Assembly: GCA_018657495.1 (NCBI GenBank)
Contig: JABHXA010000003.1
Coordinates: 1-64,000 of the forward strand
Source of the DNA: Fidelibacterota bacterium
Lineage (GTDB): Bacteria; Fidelibacterota; Marinisomatia; SCGC-AAA003-L08; JACNLC01
DNA length: 64,000 nucleotides
Reading direction: 5' to 3'
In this document: piece after piece, positions 18,785 to 29,143 of the stretch
Position numbering within the stretch: position 1 is the first letter of the stretch
How the letters are laid out: every line of letters starts with the position of its first letter
Program-made: the position numbers and the translations under genes
Notes under the pieces: generated by a model
Told to the model about the DNA's origin: nothing
Seen by the model: the letters and a program-made list of their open reading frames with translations, nothing else
Database searches by the model: none

Positions 18785-20683
18785 ATGAAAAAATATTCCC
18801 TCGCATTAATCACCCTATCACTCATCTTTAGTACAAATATGACTCAGGCACAGGATCCACCGTACTGGTGGAATAACACTATTTTTTATGAAATATTTGT
18901 CCGCAGTTTTTATGACTCTGATGATGATGGCACCGGTGATATAGGTGGTCTGATAGAAAAACTGGATTATCTGAATGACGGCGATCCGGCGACTACCACC
19001 GATCTTGGCATTACCGGTATCTGGCTCATGCCCATTTCACCTTCACCATCTTCCCATGGATATGATGTTACCGATTATCGTGGTATTAATCCGGATTATG
19101 GTAATCTTGAACTTTTTTCCGCTTTTATCGATAGTGCCCATGCCCGAGGTATTAAAGTCATCATCGATTATGTCATGAATCACAGTTCCGATCAGCATCC
19201 CAACTTTATTTCATCTGAGCAGGTAAATAATTCTCCCTATCGCGACTGGTATATCTGGGAAGAAGAAAATCCCGGTTTCCAAGGACCCTGGGGACAATAC
19301 GTCTGGCATTATTCATTTGGTGATTATTATTATGGACTTTTCTGGGGAGGGATGCCGGATAATAATTACGCAAATGCCGATGTAAAAGATGAAATGTTTG
19401 ATGTTGCCAGATTTTGGCTGGATTCCCTGAATGTAGATGGATTCAGGCTTGATGCAATTAAATACCTGGTTGAGGATGGTCAGCAGTTGGAAAACACACC
19501 TGAGACCTTTCAGGTCCTCAACGAATTCCGCAACTTTTATAAGGATGTGAATCCACTGGCATTAACCGTTGGTGAAGTTTGGGACAATACCGGTATTGTC
19601 TCGCAATATTCCGATGGCAATGGTATGGATATGTGTTTTGAGTTTGATCTTGCTTCCAGTATAATTAATGGGATTCGTGATAACCAACCTTCATACATCA
19701 GAAATCAAATGGAATTGGTTATTGACAGTTATCCAGCCCTTCAGTATGCACCGTTTCTGTCAAATCATGATCAGGAACGAGTATATGGCGATCTTTTCAC
19801 CTATGACCTGAAAATGAAAATGGCGGTGTCAATCTTGATGACTTTACCCGGTGTTCCGTTTCTCTATTATGGAGAGGAAGTGGGCATGACCGGTTCAAAT
19901 GATGATGGCACCAATCGCACACCTATGCAATGGTCACCGGGTCCAAACGCTGGCTTTTCATCAGTAAACCCGTGGTTTCCAATAAATGATGGCTATGTTG
20001 ATTTTAATGTGGCCACTTTGCAGGATGACCCAGAATCGATTTGGAACCATTATCGTAATATGATCCATTTTAGAAATGAAAATCTGACATTGCAAATTGG
20101 CGAATATGATGATCTCAGTACAGATAATCTTCATCTACTGGCCTATGCGAGAAGCTCAAACGAGGGAATGATTATGTCCTTTCATAACTTTTTTCTTCAT
20201 GTCATTAATGATCCAGCTGTTTCATTGTCTTCATCAATATTTTCAGCCGGTGATTATGTCGTAGTAGATCCACTTAGCGGTGAAGAACTTGGTAGTATTA
20301 CACTGGATGAAAATGGTGGTTTTTCTGATTGGAATGCACCAGTATCACTTTCTAGTTTTTCTTCTGCCTTTTTAAAAATCGAACCGGATTTATCAATAGA
20401 TGATGATAGTAGTATTCCCCTGGAGTTTGAGCTGTATCAAAACTATCCAAATCCGTTTAATCCTGAGACAATTATCAATTATAAAATTCCATATCAAGAG
20501 CATATCATAATTAGTATTTTCAATGTCAATGGTCAACAGATAGAAGTCATTCTTGATGAAAATAAATTACCGGGAAGACATTCAGTTCGTTGGGATGCCT
20601 CAGATCAGCCGGCAGGATTCTATTTTGCCCGTCTCCAGTTTGATGATGAAGTATTGTCATCCAAAATGATATCAATTAAATAA
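18785..20683 (+). CDS. Secreted alpha-amylase (GH13) with T9SS sorting domain
   Basis: I use the ATG at 18785 (MKKYSLALITLSLIF..., a signal peptide ending near TQAQ); a TTG four codons earlier is less likely. The GH13 regions are present in order: DYVMNHSS (I), GFRLDAIKY with the nucleophile Asp (II), VGEVWD with the acid/base Glu (III) and FLSNHDQER with the stabilising Asp (IV). The C-terminus is a sorting domain starting with YQNYPNPFNPETIINY and ending KMISIK. It should hydrolyse alpha-1,4-glucans outside the cell or on its surface. About 632 residues. No other starch genes are adjacent. Confidence 0.93.
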   Translation: MKKYSLALITLSLIFSTNMTQAQDPPYWWNNTIFYEIFVRSFYDSDDDGTGDIGGLIEKLDYLNDGDPATTTDLGITGIWLMPISPSPSSHGYDVTDYRGINPDYGNLELFSAFIDSAHARGIKVIIDYVMNHSSDQHPNFISSEQVNNSPYRDWYIWEEENPGFQGPWGQYVWHYSFGDYYYGLFWGGMPDNNYANADVKDEMFDVARFWLDSLNVDGFRLDAIKYLVEDGQQLENTPETFQVLNEFRNFYKDVNPLALTVGEVWDNTGIVSQYSDGNGMDMCFEFDLASSIINGIRDNQPSYIRNQMELVIDSYPALQYAPFLSNHDQERVYGDLFTYDLKMKMAVSILMTLPGVPFLYYGEEVGMTGSNDDGTNRTPMQWSPGPNAGFSSVNPWFPINDGYVDFNVATLQDDPESIWNHYRNMIHFRNENLTLQIGEYDDLSTDNLHLLAYARSSNEGMIMSFHNFFLHVINDPAVSLSSSIFSAGDYVVVDPLSGEELGSITLDENGGFSDWNAPVSLSSFSSAFLKIEPDLSIDDDSSIPLEFELYQNYPNPFNPETIINYKIPYQEHIIISIFNVNGQQIEVILDENKLPGRHSVRWDASDQPAGFYFARLQFDDEVLSSKMISIK

Positions 20684-20718
20684 TTTTTTTAACCAATCAA
20701 TGACGGTTATTTAAAGAA

Positions 20719-21354
20719 TTGATACTGGAACATCCCAACATTTCCAAATCGAATCTGCCGAAATTGGTAGAAAAGCTTATCATAATTGATCCTGACTTAA
20801 AATGTATCGTGACAAAATATGGCTATCCCCCGCTATGGAGTCGTCAACCGGGTTTTGCTACACTCGTCCATATTATACTGGAGCAGCAGGTTTCACTTGC
20901 CTCTGCAGCTGCCGCATTTAATAAACTGAAAACTGCATCCAATGAAGTTACACCTTCATCTTTTCTATTGTATAATGATGAAGAATTGAAAAAATTTGGA
21001 TTCAGTCGACAAAAAACTTTGTACTGTCGGATACTTGCAGAATCCATCTTGAATGGGAAGCTAAATCTTGAAAGTCTTCAGAAAATGAGCGACAGCGAAA
21101 TAGGGACGACATTGACAGAAATAAAAGGAATCGGCCGCTGGACATCGGATATTTATTTATTGATGGTTCTGTTGAGACCGGATATATGGCCAAAAGGAGA
21201 TATTGCCCTGGCAGCATCATACGGCATGCTCAAGCAAATTCCAAAAAGGCCAAATCAGAACGATCTTGAATTGATCGCTGAGAAGTGGAAACCATGGCGT
21301 TCTCTGGCTGCCCGGCTTCTGTGGCATTATTATTTGTCAGAAAAGGCAGGATGA
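20719..21354 (+). CDS. DNA-3-methyladenine glycosylase, AlkA-like HhH-GPD protein
   Basis: This base-excision-repair enzyme would remove alkylated bases. The 211-residue product has the HhH motif LTEIKGIGRWTSDIYLLMVL followed by PDIWPKGDIAL, whose Asp aligns with the catalytic Asp of AlkA. The N-terminal LVHIILEQQVSLASAAAAF helix is typical of the family. It lacks the N-terminal beta domain of E. coli AlkA. The start is TTG. A second alkylation-repair gene (AlkD-like) sits at 37215-38294. Confidence 0.85.
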   Translation: MILEHPNISKSNLPKLVEKLIIIDPDLKCIVTKYGYPPLWSRQPGFATLVHIILEQQVSLASAAAAFNKLKTASNEVTPSSFLLYNDEELKKFGFSRQKTLYCRILAESILNGKLNLESLQKMSDSEIGTTLTEIKGIGRWTSDIYLLMVLLRPDIWPKGDIALAASYGMLKQIPKRPNQNDLELIAEKWKPWRSLAARLLWHYYLSEKAG

Positions 21355-21574
21355 TTTTAAAAATTAGTTATGATTTAACCAAAATGAAATATCATTTATC
21401 AATATTATTTAATAGTATTATAATTATTGCTCCAGGATATACATAATCTCCGAAGTGAAAATAATATAAAAATCCCCTTTCTTTAATCCTATGAATCTCT
21501 TGTAAACTAAGGTACTTTTTTTGGGGTTACAATCCCAGTTTATTCTACCAAACAGGTTATCGTTCAGGAGAGAT

Positions 21575-24205
21575 ATGCCGGATAATAATTTAGACAAAAT
21601 TTACGATCCTTCACATGTTGAAGATAAATGGTACCAGCAATGGGATGAGGCAGGTACTTTTCAACCCGACAAGGACCAAGATAAACTCCCATTCACAATT
21701 ACAATTCCCCCACCAAATGTGACAGGTATTCTTACCATCGGCCATGTGCTTAATAATACTGTCCAGGATGTACTTGTCCGGCGGGCCCGGATGCAGAACA
21801 GAAATACGCTCTGGCTGCCTGGTACCGATCATGCCTCTATAGCCACAGAGGCAAAGGTTACAAAATCCTTAAAAGATCAAAAAATCAATAAACGGGAAAT
21901 TGGTCGGGATGCATTTCTTGGTCATGCCTGGGATTGGACCGAAAACTATGGCGGCATCATCATAAAACAGTTGAAAAAACTTGGATGCTCCTGTGATTGG
22001 ACTCGCGAAAAATTCACCATGGATGATGATTACAGTAAATCGGTCCTTGAATCATTCGTTCGTCTTTATGATGATGGATTGATTTATCGAGGCGAGCGGA
22101 TCATAAATTGGGATCCCGTAGGATTGACTGCACTTTCTGATGAAGAAGTGATATATGAAGAATCCAATAGTTCACTGTGGTATTTCAAATATCCAATCAA
22201 AGATTCAGATTCATCTGTTATCGTCGCCACAACCAGACCTGAAACAATGCTCGGTGATACTGGGATCGCTGTGAACCCTGAAGATATACGCTATAAGCAT
22301 CTTATTGGTAAATCGGTAATCCTTCCTCTCGTAAATAGAGAAATCCCAATTTTTGCAGATTCATATGTAGATAAGGATTTTGGTACCGGCTGCGTAAAGG
22401 TTACTCCTGCTCATGATCCAAATGACTATGATATGGGTCAGAGGCATGGTCTTGAGATAATTAATATTATGAATCCCGATGCCACCCTAAACGAAAAGGT
22501 ACCTGAGCCATATCGCGATTTAGATCGGTACAAAGCACGAGAAGCTGTTATCAATGATTTGAAGGATCTGGAATTACTTGTTAAAATAGAAGATTATGTC
22601 AATAATGTTGGTCACTCTGAGCGTACACATGCTGTTGTCGAGCCTTATTTATCCAAGCAATGGTTTGTAAAGATGGAGCCCCTGGCAAAACCAGCCCTGC
22701 AGGTTGTAAATGAAGGAAAAGTAAAATTTCATCCACAGCGATGGGAAAAAACGTATAATCATTGGTTAGAAAATATCCGTGACTGGTGCATATCAAGGCA
22801 ATTATGGTGGGGACATCGTATTCCTGTCTGGTATCGGGGGGATGAAATTTATTGTGGTCTAAATGATCCTGAAGGTGATGGCTGGGTCCAGGATGAGGAT
22901 GTATTGGACACATGGTTTAGTTCATGGTTATGGCCATTGGCAACATTGGGCTGGCCGGACGAAACTGATGATCTTAAAAACTTTTATCCCACATCTGACC
23001 TGGTTACCGGTCCCGATATCATTTTCTTCTGGGTGGCTCGAATGATCATGGCTGGTCTGTATTTCAAACAGGATATTCCTTTTGAAAATGTTTATTTCAC
23101 CGGGATCATTCGTGATCAAAAGGGAAGGAAAATGAGTAAATCCCTTGGTAACTCTCCTGATCCCCTTGATCTTATAGCCGAATTTGGAGCAGATGCATTA
23201 AGAGTCGGCCTTCTTATTATCGCCCCGCAGGGAAATGATATTCTCTTCAATGAAGAGCAAATTGAACATGGTAGAAATTTCATGAACAAATTATGGAATT
23301 CAGCCAGATTTGTCTTTATGAACCTGGATGATGATCTGCCAGGGGAACTCTCAAGTATTTCAAATGAAGATCTTGATCTGACAGATCGCTGGATCCTCTC
23401 CAAACTGAATCATACTATTCAGCAGGTAGATCAGGCCTATGATAAATACCGGATGAATGAAGCTGTTAAAAATGTCTATGATTTTACCCGGAAAGATTTT
23501 TGTGATTGGTATATCGAATTTTCAAAAGTCAGACTATTTGGCGATGATCAAAAATCGCGCAATACGGCACAGGTAGTTACCCTCCATGTGTTAAAAACCA
23601 TTTTAAAACTTCTTCATCCATACGCACCATTCATTACAGAAGAGATTTGGTCTCATCTCAGAAAAGATAATCAGCCATTGCTTATTTCATCATCCTGGCC
23701 ACAGGTTGATACTTCTTATTTCTTTGATGAAATTGAAAATCACATGAAAATTATTATGGATCTGATTTCATCTGTGCGAAATGTCAGAACCCATTTAAAT
23801 GTACCCCCTGGGAAAATGGCCTCTTTGTTCATACGATGCAGCAAAGAACAGAGTCTAATTCTGGATCGACACCGGGAGTATATCGGTAGATTAGCAAAAA
23901 TCGACAAACAGACAACTGGGACAGACCTGGATAAACCCCATCATTCTGCGACTGCAGTTGTACACCAGATGGAAGTCTTTATTCCATTAGAGGGATTGAT
24001 CGATCTTGATAAAGAAGTCCAGCGTTTGAAATCACAAATAGAATCTCTTGAAGGGCGAATAAAAGCAGTTAATAATAAACTGAATAACAAGAATTTTGTA
24101 TTACGCGCTCCACCACATGTAGTTGAACATGAGCAGGTAAAACAGAGTAATTATCTCGAGAATCTCAATAAATTGAAAGATAATCTTAATTCCCTTATGG
24201 AATAG
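21575..24205 (+). CDS. valS: Valine--tRNA ligase
   Basis: ValRS charges tRNA-Val and edits mischarged threonine. The ATG at 21575 is preceded by AGGAGAG and starts MPDNNLDKIYDPSHVEDKWY, the family opening; the upstream in-frame TTG is rejected. PPPNVTGILTIGHV is the HIGH region, LPGTDHASIATE follows, the editing domain has ATTRPETMLGDT, and GRKMSKSLGNSPDPLDL is the KMSKS loop. The C-terminal arm is the expected coiled coil (EVQRLKSQIESLEGRIKAV). The 877 residues are the usual size. Confidence 0.97.
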   Translation: MPDNNLDKIYDPSHVEDKWYQQWDEAGTFQPDKDQDKLPFTITIPPPNVTGILTIGHVLNNTVQDVLVRRARMQNRNTLWLPGTDHASIATEAKVTKSLKDQKINKREIGRDAFLGHAWDWTENYGGIIIKQLKKLGCSCDWTREKFTMDDDYSKSVLESFVRLYDDGLIYRGERIINWDPVGLTALSDEEVIYEESNSSLWYFKYPIKDSDSSVIVATTRPETMLGDTGIAVNPEDIRYKHLIGKSVILPLVNREIPIFADSYVDKDFGTGCVKVTPAHDPNDYDMGQRHGLEIINIMNPDATLNEKVPEPYRDLDRYKAREAVINDLKDLELLVKIEDYVNNVGHSERTHAVVEPYLSKQWFVKMEPLAKPALQVVNEGKVKFHPQRWEKTYNHWLENIRDWCISRQLWWGHRIPVWYRGDEIYCGLNDPEGDGWVQDEDVLDTWFSSWLWPLATLGWPDETDDLKNFYPTSDLVTGPDIIFFWVARMIMAGLYFKQDIPFENVYFTGIIRDQKGRKMSKSLGNSPDPLDLIAEFGADALRVGLLIIAPQGNDILFNEEQIEHGRNFMNKLWNSARFVFMNLDDDLPGELSSISNEDLDLTDRWILSKLNHTIQQVDQAYDKYRMNEAVKNVYDFTRKDFCDWYIEFSKVRLFGDDQKSRNTAQVVTLHVLKTILKLLHPYAPFITEEIWSHLRKDNQPLLISSSWPQVDTSYFFDEIENHMKIIMDLISSVRNVRTHLNVPPGKMASLFIRCSKEQSLILDRHREYIGRLAKIDKQTTGTDLDKPHHSATAVVHQMEVFIPLEGLIDLDKEVQRLKSQIESLEGRIKAVNNKLNNKNFVLRAPPHVVEHEQVKQSNYLENLNKLKDNLNSLME

Positions 24206-24285
24206 TCTGCTAATAGATTTCGCTCAGTTTTATCGATTATGTAAATGCAGATGTATATATTCACTCATTATTGCCGCTGATCACA

Positions 24286-26388
24286 ATGGATAATCAGAAC
24301 TCTTATTTTAAAACGACATACCTGTCAGATCTTACCTATATCAAGGGTGTAGGACCACATCGGGCTGCTGTTTTGAAAAAACATGGTCTGCAAACCATCC
24401 AGGACATTCTCTATTATATTCCCAGGAAATTTCTGGATAGAACCCATATAATGAAAATCAATTCTGTCCGTGCCGGAGATGAGGCTGTCATCATCGGCAA
24501 GGTCATCGCCAAGGGTATAAAAAAGAATCGAAAACGAAATTCATTCCAGGTAACCATTTCTGATGGCACCGGAATCATGACTTGCGTTTGGTTTCATAGT
24601 ATTTCCTGGATCACAGAAAAATTTATCGAAGGTGATTTGGTCGCTTTTTTTGGTAAGGTTGATTTTTATAATGGATTAAAACTGGTACATCCAGATTTTG
24701 ACCTTTTGGACAGCGGCGAGGATCCCATCAATACCAATCAGATCATCGCCCAATATCCATCTACTGCAGAATTAAAATCCATGGGTTTTGACAGTCGGGG
24801 ATTTCGCCGGCTGTTGCGCTCGATATTTCTCAAGCTTGAAGAATTTCCTATTGATCCATTTGTTGGTCTCAATACAGGCGATGTTCGGCTTATCTCTCTT
24901 CCTGACGCAATCCAATCAATCCATTCACCTGAATCTCTGGAAAAAATAAAAACAGCCATGTTCAGATTGAAATTTGAGGAACACTTTTTTTTCCAAATTC
25001 TTATGGCCCTACGGCGCTGTGTGCTTCGGGAGGCCACAGGCAGGATTTTTGACAAAAAAGGTGAATATGTCAAGAGAATTTATGACCGCCTGCCCTTCAC
25101 TTTGACAAAGGCTCAAATCAAAGTACTTCGTGAAATTCATCACGACTTAAAATCTCCTATTCAGATGAACCGCTTACTTCAAGGTGATGTAGGTTCAGGA
25201 AAAACGATTGTCGCAATGTTGACTGCCGCCATCATTATTGGCCATAATAGCCAGGCAGCTGTAATGGCACCTACCGAAATCCTTGCCGAACAGCATTTTA
25301 CCGGATTGAAGAAATACTGTGATTTAGTGAACATCAATATCGTACTTCTAAAGGGCGGCATAACCGGTGATGATAGATTATCTCTACTTTCAGATATAAA
25401 AAAAGGAACAGCCCAATTAATTATCGGAACCCACGCCTTAATCCAGTCAGACGTCATTTTCAAGGATCTCGCCTTGATTATTGTTGATGAACAGCATCGG
25501 TTTGGTGTGGACCAACGTAAGATCCTAATTGACAAAGGTTACCATCCTGAGGTTTTGGCGATGACAGCCACACCTATTCCAAGAACCCTTGCCATTACGT
25601 ATCATGGAGATATGGATGTCTCTGTGATAGATGAACTGCCTAAAGGAAGAATACCCATAATAACAAAAGTGGTGACTCCCGGTCGGCTTCCAAAAGTTTA
25701 TGATTTTATTAGAAAAGAGGTTGAAAAGGGAAGACAGTGTTTTGTGGTTTACCCGCTAATTGATGAATCAGAGAAAATGGATTTGGAGGCAGCTTCATCG
25801 GGATTTAAGAAATTACAAAAGGATATTTTTCCAAAATTGAAAGTTGGCTATATTCATGGAAAAATGAAAAGTGATGACCGTGATATCGAGATGCAGGATT
25901 TTATTAAAAACAAATCTAATATACTGGTCTCAACAACAGTTATCGAAGTTGGGATCGATATCCCAAATGCTGCGATTATGGTGATAGAAAATGCTGAACG
26001 ATTTGGTTTAGCCCAACTACATCAGCTCAGAGGCAGGATTGGCAGAGGGACTGAACAGAGTTATTGTATCCTGGTTCAGAGGAAAAAAACGGAGGCAGGA
26101 TTGCATCGACTGGGCATAATGGAAAAAACCAATGATGGTTTCGAAATCGCTGAAGAAGATCTAAAAATGAGAGGTCCTGGCGAATTTTTTGGAACTCAGC
26201 AATCTGGATATGGAAAATCACTTATAGTGAATTTTCAGGAGGATGGTGCTATTATTCGCAAGGCACGTCAGTTGGCATTTAATATTGTCGAAAAAGATCC
26301 CCATCTCACTGGATCACCCCATCAAAATATTAGAAAAAAATTCATGCAGAAATATAAATCGATGCTAGATTTTGTTAATATCGGCTAA
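24286..26388 (+). CDS. recG: ATP-dependent DNA helicase RecG
   Basis: RecG remodels stalled forks and Holliday junctions. I choose the ATG at 24286 over a TTG five codons earlier. The 700-residue product has the N-terminal wedge/OB-fold (KGVGPHRAAVLKKHG near the start, VIGKVIAKGIKKNRKRN), Walker A GDVGSGKT, a DEQH-type Walker B in IIVDEQHRFGVDQR, TATPIPRTLAIT and the C-terminal QLRGRIGRG helicase motif VI. It follows valS by 80 bases. The Shine-Dalgarno is weak. Confidence 0.96.
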   Translation: MDNQNSYFKTTYLSDLTYIKGVGPHRAAVLKKHGLQTIQDILYYIPRKFLDRTHIMKINSVRAGDEAVIIGKVIAKGIKKNRKRNSFQVTISDGTGIMTCVWFHSISWITEKFIEGDLVAFFGKVDFYNGLKLVHPDFDLLDSGEDPINTNQIIAQYPSTAELKSMGFDSRGFRRLLRSIFLKLEEFPIDPFVGLNTGDVRLISLPDAIQSIHSPESLEKIKTAMFRLKFEEHFFFQILMALRRCVLREATGRIFDKKGEYVKRIYDRLPFTLTKAQIKVLREIHHDLKSPIQMNRLLQGDVGSGKTIVAMLTAAIIIGHNSQAAVMAPTEILAEQHFTGLKKYCDLVNINIVLLKGGITGDDRLSLLSDIKKGTAQLIIGTHALIQSDVIFKDLALIIVDEQHRFGVDQRKILIDKGYHPEVLAMTATPIPRTLAITYHGDMDVSVIDELPKGRIPIITKVVTPGRLPKVYDFIRKEVEKGRQCFVVYPLIDESEKMDLEAASSGFKKLQKDIFPKLKVGYIHGKMKSDDRDIEMQDFIKNKSNILVSTTVIEVGIDIPNAAIMVIENAERFGLAQLHQLRGRIGRGTEQSYCILVQRKKTEAGLHRLGIMEKTNDGFEIAEEDLKMRGPGEFFGTQQSGYGKSLIVNFQEDGAIIRKARQLAFNIVEKDPHLTGSPHQNIRKKFMQKYKSMLDFVNIG

Positions 26389-26395
26389 GAGAGAA

Positions 26396-27265
26396 TTAAA
26401 AAACGACTACTCTGTTTCTACCTTCTGATTTGGCATGGTATAAGGCATTATCCGCCACTTTAATCAAATCAACATATTCATTTGCCATGCTGGCGACTCC
26501 AATGCTTGCAGTTACTTTTCCAGCTATATCAAATACATGTTTTTCAAATTCAACGCGTAATTTTTCTGCAAGTCTGAAAGCACCTTCTTTATTGGTTTCA
26601 GGCAAGAGAACAACAAATTCCTCCCCGCCCCAACGTACCGGATAATCACTTTGTCGACACATTTTATTGATAATTGATGCCGCTTCACTTAACACTGAAT
26701 CTCCTACATCATGGCCATAGGTATCATTTACTCTTTTAAATAAATCAAGATCAATTATTAATATGGATAAATGACGGTTGTATCTGAGGGTTCGATTCAT
26801 TTCCTGAATTATGCATGCATCAAAGAAATGACGATTGTACAATTGAGTGAGTTTATCGATGATTGCATCCCGCTTGGCTTTCACAGTCCTTAAACCAACT
26901 CGGATTCTTGCCAGCATTTCATTTACATCAAAAGGTTTCTCCAGATAATCGTCAGCACCGCTATCCAGACCTCTTACTTTTTCTTCACCGCCTTTAACTG
27001 CTGTAATCATGATGATATACAGAGACGCATTTCTGGGATTACTCCTTAATATCTGGCACACATCCAGACCACTCATTTCCGGCATCATAATGTCCAAAAG
27101 AATCACATCGTACTGATTGTGCTCAATCAGCTCAATAGCAGTTTTCCCATTTTCAGCTTCTGTGATTTCATATCCCTCCCGAAGTAAATGTCTTTGAATC
27201 ATTTTTCGAGTTTTTGGATTGTCCTCAACAATAAGTATGTTTCCTTTGACTTTTTCAACTTTCAT
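26396..27265 (-). CDS. Response regulator with GGDEF (diguanylate cyclase) domain
   Basis: The 289-residue product joins a receiver domain (about 9-125; phospho-acceptor in VILLDIMMPEMSG, Lys in LEKPF) to a GGDEF domain with active site RWGGEEF. An RxxD product-inhibition site (RQSD) sits exactly five residues before GGEEF, so it is probably an active, feedback-controlled PleD-like cyclase. It lies 73 bases downstream of the sensor kinase gene on the same strand, so the kinase likely phosphorylates it to set c-di-GMP levels. Its stop is seven bases from the convergent recG stop. Confidence 0.93.
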   Translation of the reverse strand: MKVEKVKGNILIVEDNPKTRKMIQRHLLREGYEITEAENGKTAIELIEHNQYDVILLDIMMPEMSGLDVCQILRSNPRNASLYIIMITAVKGGEEKVRGLDSGADDYLEKPFDVNEMLARIRVGLRTVKAKRDAIIDKLTQLYNRHFFDACIIQEMNRTLRYNRHLSILIIDLDLFKRVNDTYGHDVGDSVLSEAASIINKMCRQSDYPVRWGGEEFVVLLPETNKEGAFRLAEKLRVEFEKHVFDIAGKVTASIGVASMANEYVDLIKVADNALYHAKSEGRNRVVVF

Positions 27266-27338
27266 TTATAGATATTTCTCATATTTTGAATCTTTGAATA
27301 AACGGTGTTAATTTGGCACATTTAGGTTTAATTAATCC

Positions 27339-28910
27339 TCAGGATATTTCATTTTCCTGAAATTCAGTTGGAATCATGAACCTAAATTTACTTCCTTTAT
27401 CAAGTTCACTTTCCAAAGATATTTTTCCACCATGAAGTTCAACAAGTTTTTTTGTGATAACCAAACCCAAACCTGTACCCTCTACCTGTCTTGTAGAAGA
27501 ACTATCAACCTGTCTGAATTTTTCAAAAATAAGTTCCTGGTCAATTTTTGGGATTCCACGTCCCGAATCCAAAATTTCGAAGAAAACCATGTCCTCCTCT
27601 TGATAAACATTGACAGTAATTTTTCCCTTTTCAGTAAACTTTATTGCATTGCTCAATAAATTATAAAGGATTTGTTTTAGATGGGTAGGATCTGCATACA
27701 TCCTAATATTTTCAACATTGGATTCGATTTCGAGTTTTTTATCGTCTGTTATAACCTTCAACTCGGATAGGATATTTTGGATCAGTATTTGTGTTGAAAT
27801 AAACTGCGGGAAAAAACGCATCTCCCCGGCTTCGATCTTTGCAATATCCAATAAATCGTCAATGATATTTAGCAAATGCCTTCCTGAACTTTCAATATCT
27901 CTGGCAATCTCATTTATTTCTTCCGGTTCCGGCATATCATTCGGGTCAGACAATAATGGAACATTCCCCAGGATTATAGTAAGCGGGGTCCTGAATTCAT
28001 GACTGAAAATATTCTGGGATTCCTTTATGAGTCCTCTTGCTTCTTCAGCTTTTTTAGTCTGAGTTTTTTCATGTTCACTCGCGTATACATAATCTGTGAG
28101 TAATCCAAATAGTGGAATCAAATAGGCAATAATCTTCAAGAAATGAGCAATATTATGATGAGCGTCATACAATTGGGTTGAACCAAAGGCCATATGGATC
28201 TGGGCAATAACATATGGTATAATACTGACAAGAATGGCTGTTGAAAAATAACTGGGAATATTATGAGAATTGTATCTATATACAAAACCACCTACTATAA
28301 GATACACTATGATTGGTGCAATATCAAATGGCCGGGATATGAAAAGATCCGTAAAAATCATTTTCGATAAATATGGACTGGCGGCGCTAAAATGAATTAT
28401 CAAATATGCCAGAAATCCAAAGAAAACACTGGCGATGATGACAAGCTTAAGACTTTTAATCTTATGGGAAAAGCTGCTCATAATGAGAAATCCAATCCCC
28501 ATTATCATCGCAGAAATCAGGCGTCCTATTGTCCATGTTAATGGCAAAAATATCTGGTTATCAACCACACCTGCAATTATCTTTTCAGCAACAAGAATAT
28601 GAAAAATATCTAAAAATCCAGAAAATAATAAAACAATACTAATTACTGGAATAAAGATATTTTTTGTTATGCGAAAATAAATGAGGGCAAGGATAGCTGT
28701 AAAAATTGCCGTACAGAAAGCAATCAATTCCAATGTAGTATGGATAAATTCCCATTTTGTATATTCGGTATGAATATCCCCGGGATGATTTGAAATATAC
28801 GTTTGGATTTCCTGTAATCCATTTAAATTGCCCGTATATCCCAAATTGATACCAAACATATACAAGATTGAAGGCAGGATACAGATAAAGATTATCCATC
28901 CCGTAATCAT
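27339..28910 (-). CDS. Membrane sensor histidine kinase (MASE3-like sensor)
   Basis: The 523-residue product has about eight membrane helices in its first 275 residues. They include a MASE3-like segment (FSGFLDIFHILV...TWTIGRLISA), and the N-terminus carries a short extracytoplasmic loop. The kinase part has the H-box FSHEFRTPLTIIL (about residue 300), N-box ILYNLLSNAIKF, G1 DSGRGIP and G2 GTGLGLVITKKL. It is the upstream partner of the receiver-GGDEF gene. The signal sensed by MASE3 domains is unknown. Confidence 0.9.
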   Translation of the reverse strand: MITGWIIFICILPSILYMFGINLGYTGNLNGLQEIQTYISNHPGDIHTEYTKWEFIHTTLELIAFCTAIFTAILALIYFRITKNIFIPVISIVLLFSGFLDIFHILVAEKIIAGVVDNQIFLPLTWTIGRLISAMIMGIGFLIMSSFSHKIKSLKLVIIASVFFGFLAYLIIHFSAASPYLSKMIFTDLFISRPFDIAPIIVYLIVGGFVYRYNSHNIPSYFSTAILVSIIPYVIAQIHMAFGSTQLYDAHHNIAHFLKIIAYLIPLFGLLTDYVYASEHEKTQTKKAEEARGLIKESQNIFSHEFRTPLTIILGNVPLLSDPNDMPEPEEINEIARDIESSGRHLLNIIDDLLDIAKIEAGEMRFFPQFISTQILIQNILSELKVITDDKKLEIESNVENIRMYADPTHLKQILYNLLSNAIKFTEKGKITVNVYQEEDMVFFEILDSGRGIPKIDQELIFEKFRQVDSSSTRQVEGTGLGLVITKKLVELHGGKISLESELDKGSKFRFMIPTEFQENEIS

Positions 28911-29143
28911 CTTTGGAATTTTATATTTATTTGAATTTAAATCGAGTTTATAAATAATGGGGCTTTCTATTTAACCGTACCATTTTAATCTTAAAATATT
29001 TTATGACTTTGCTGGTAAATATTAATTCATTGTTTGCAAAATTAACTAATCTCATAATTGCAATAAAAGGTATTTTGCTCTGATTTTATACTGCAGATTC
29101 AGTCTTTCGTCAAATAAACACATGTAACTGGAGACTCAAACAC

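Noticed and set aside
21521..21574. In-frame TTG extension of valS
   Set aside because: The ATG at 21575 has AGGAG and matches the family N-terminus.
29034..29063. Two TTGCAA words before glpK as a possible operator
   Set aside because: Each word is its own palindrome and the spacing gives no clean dyad.
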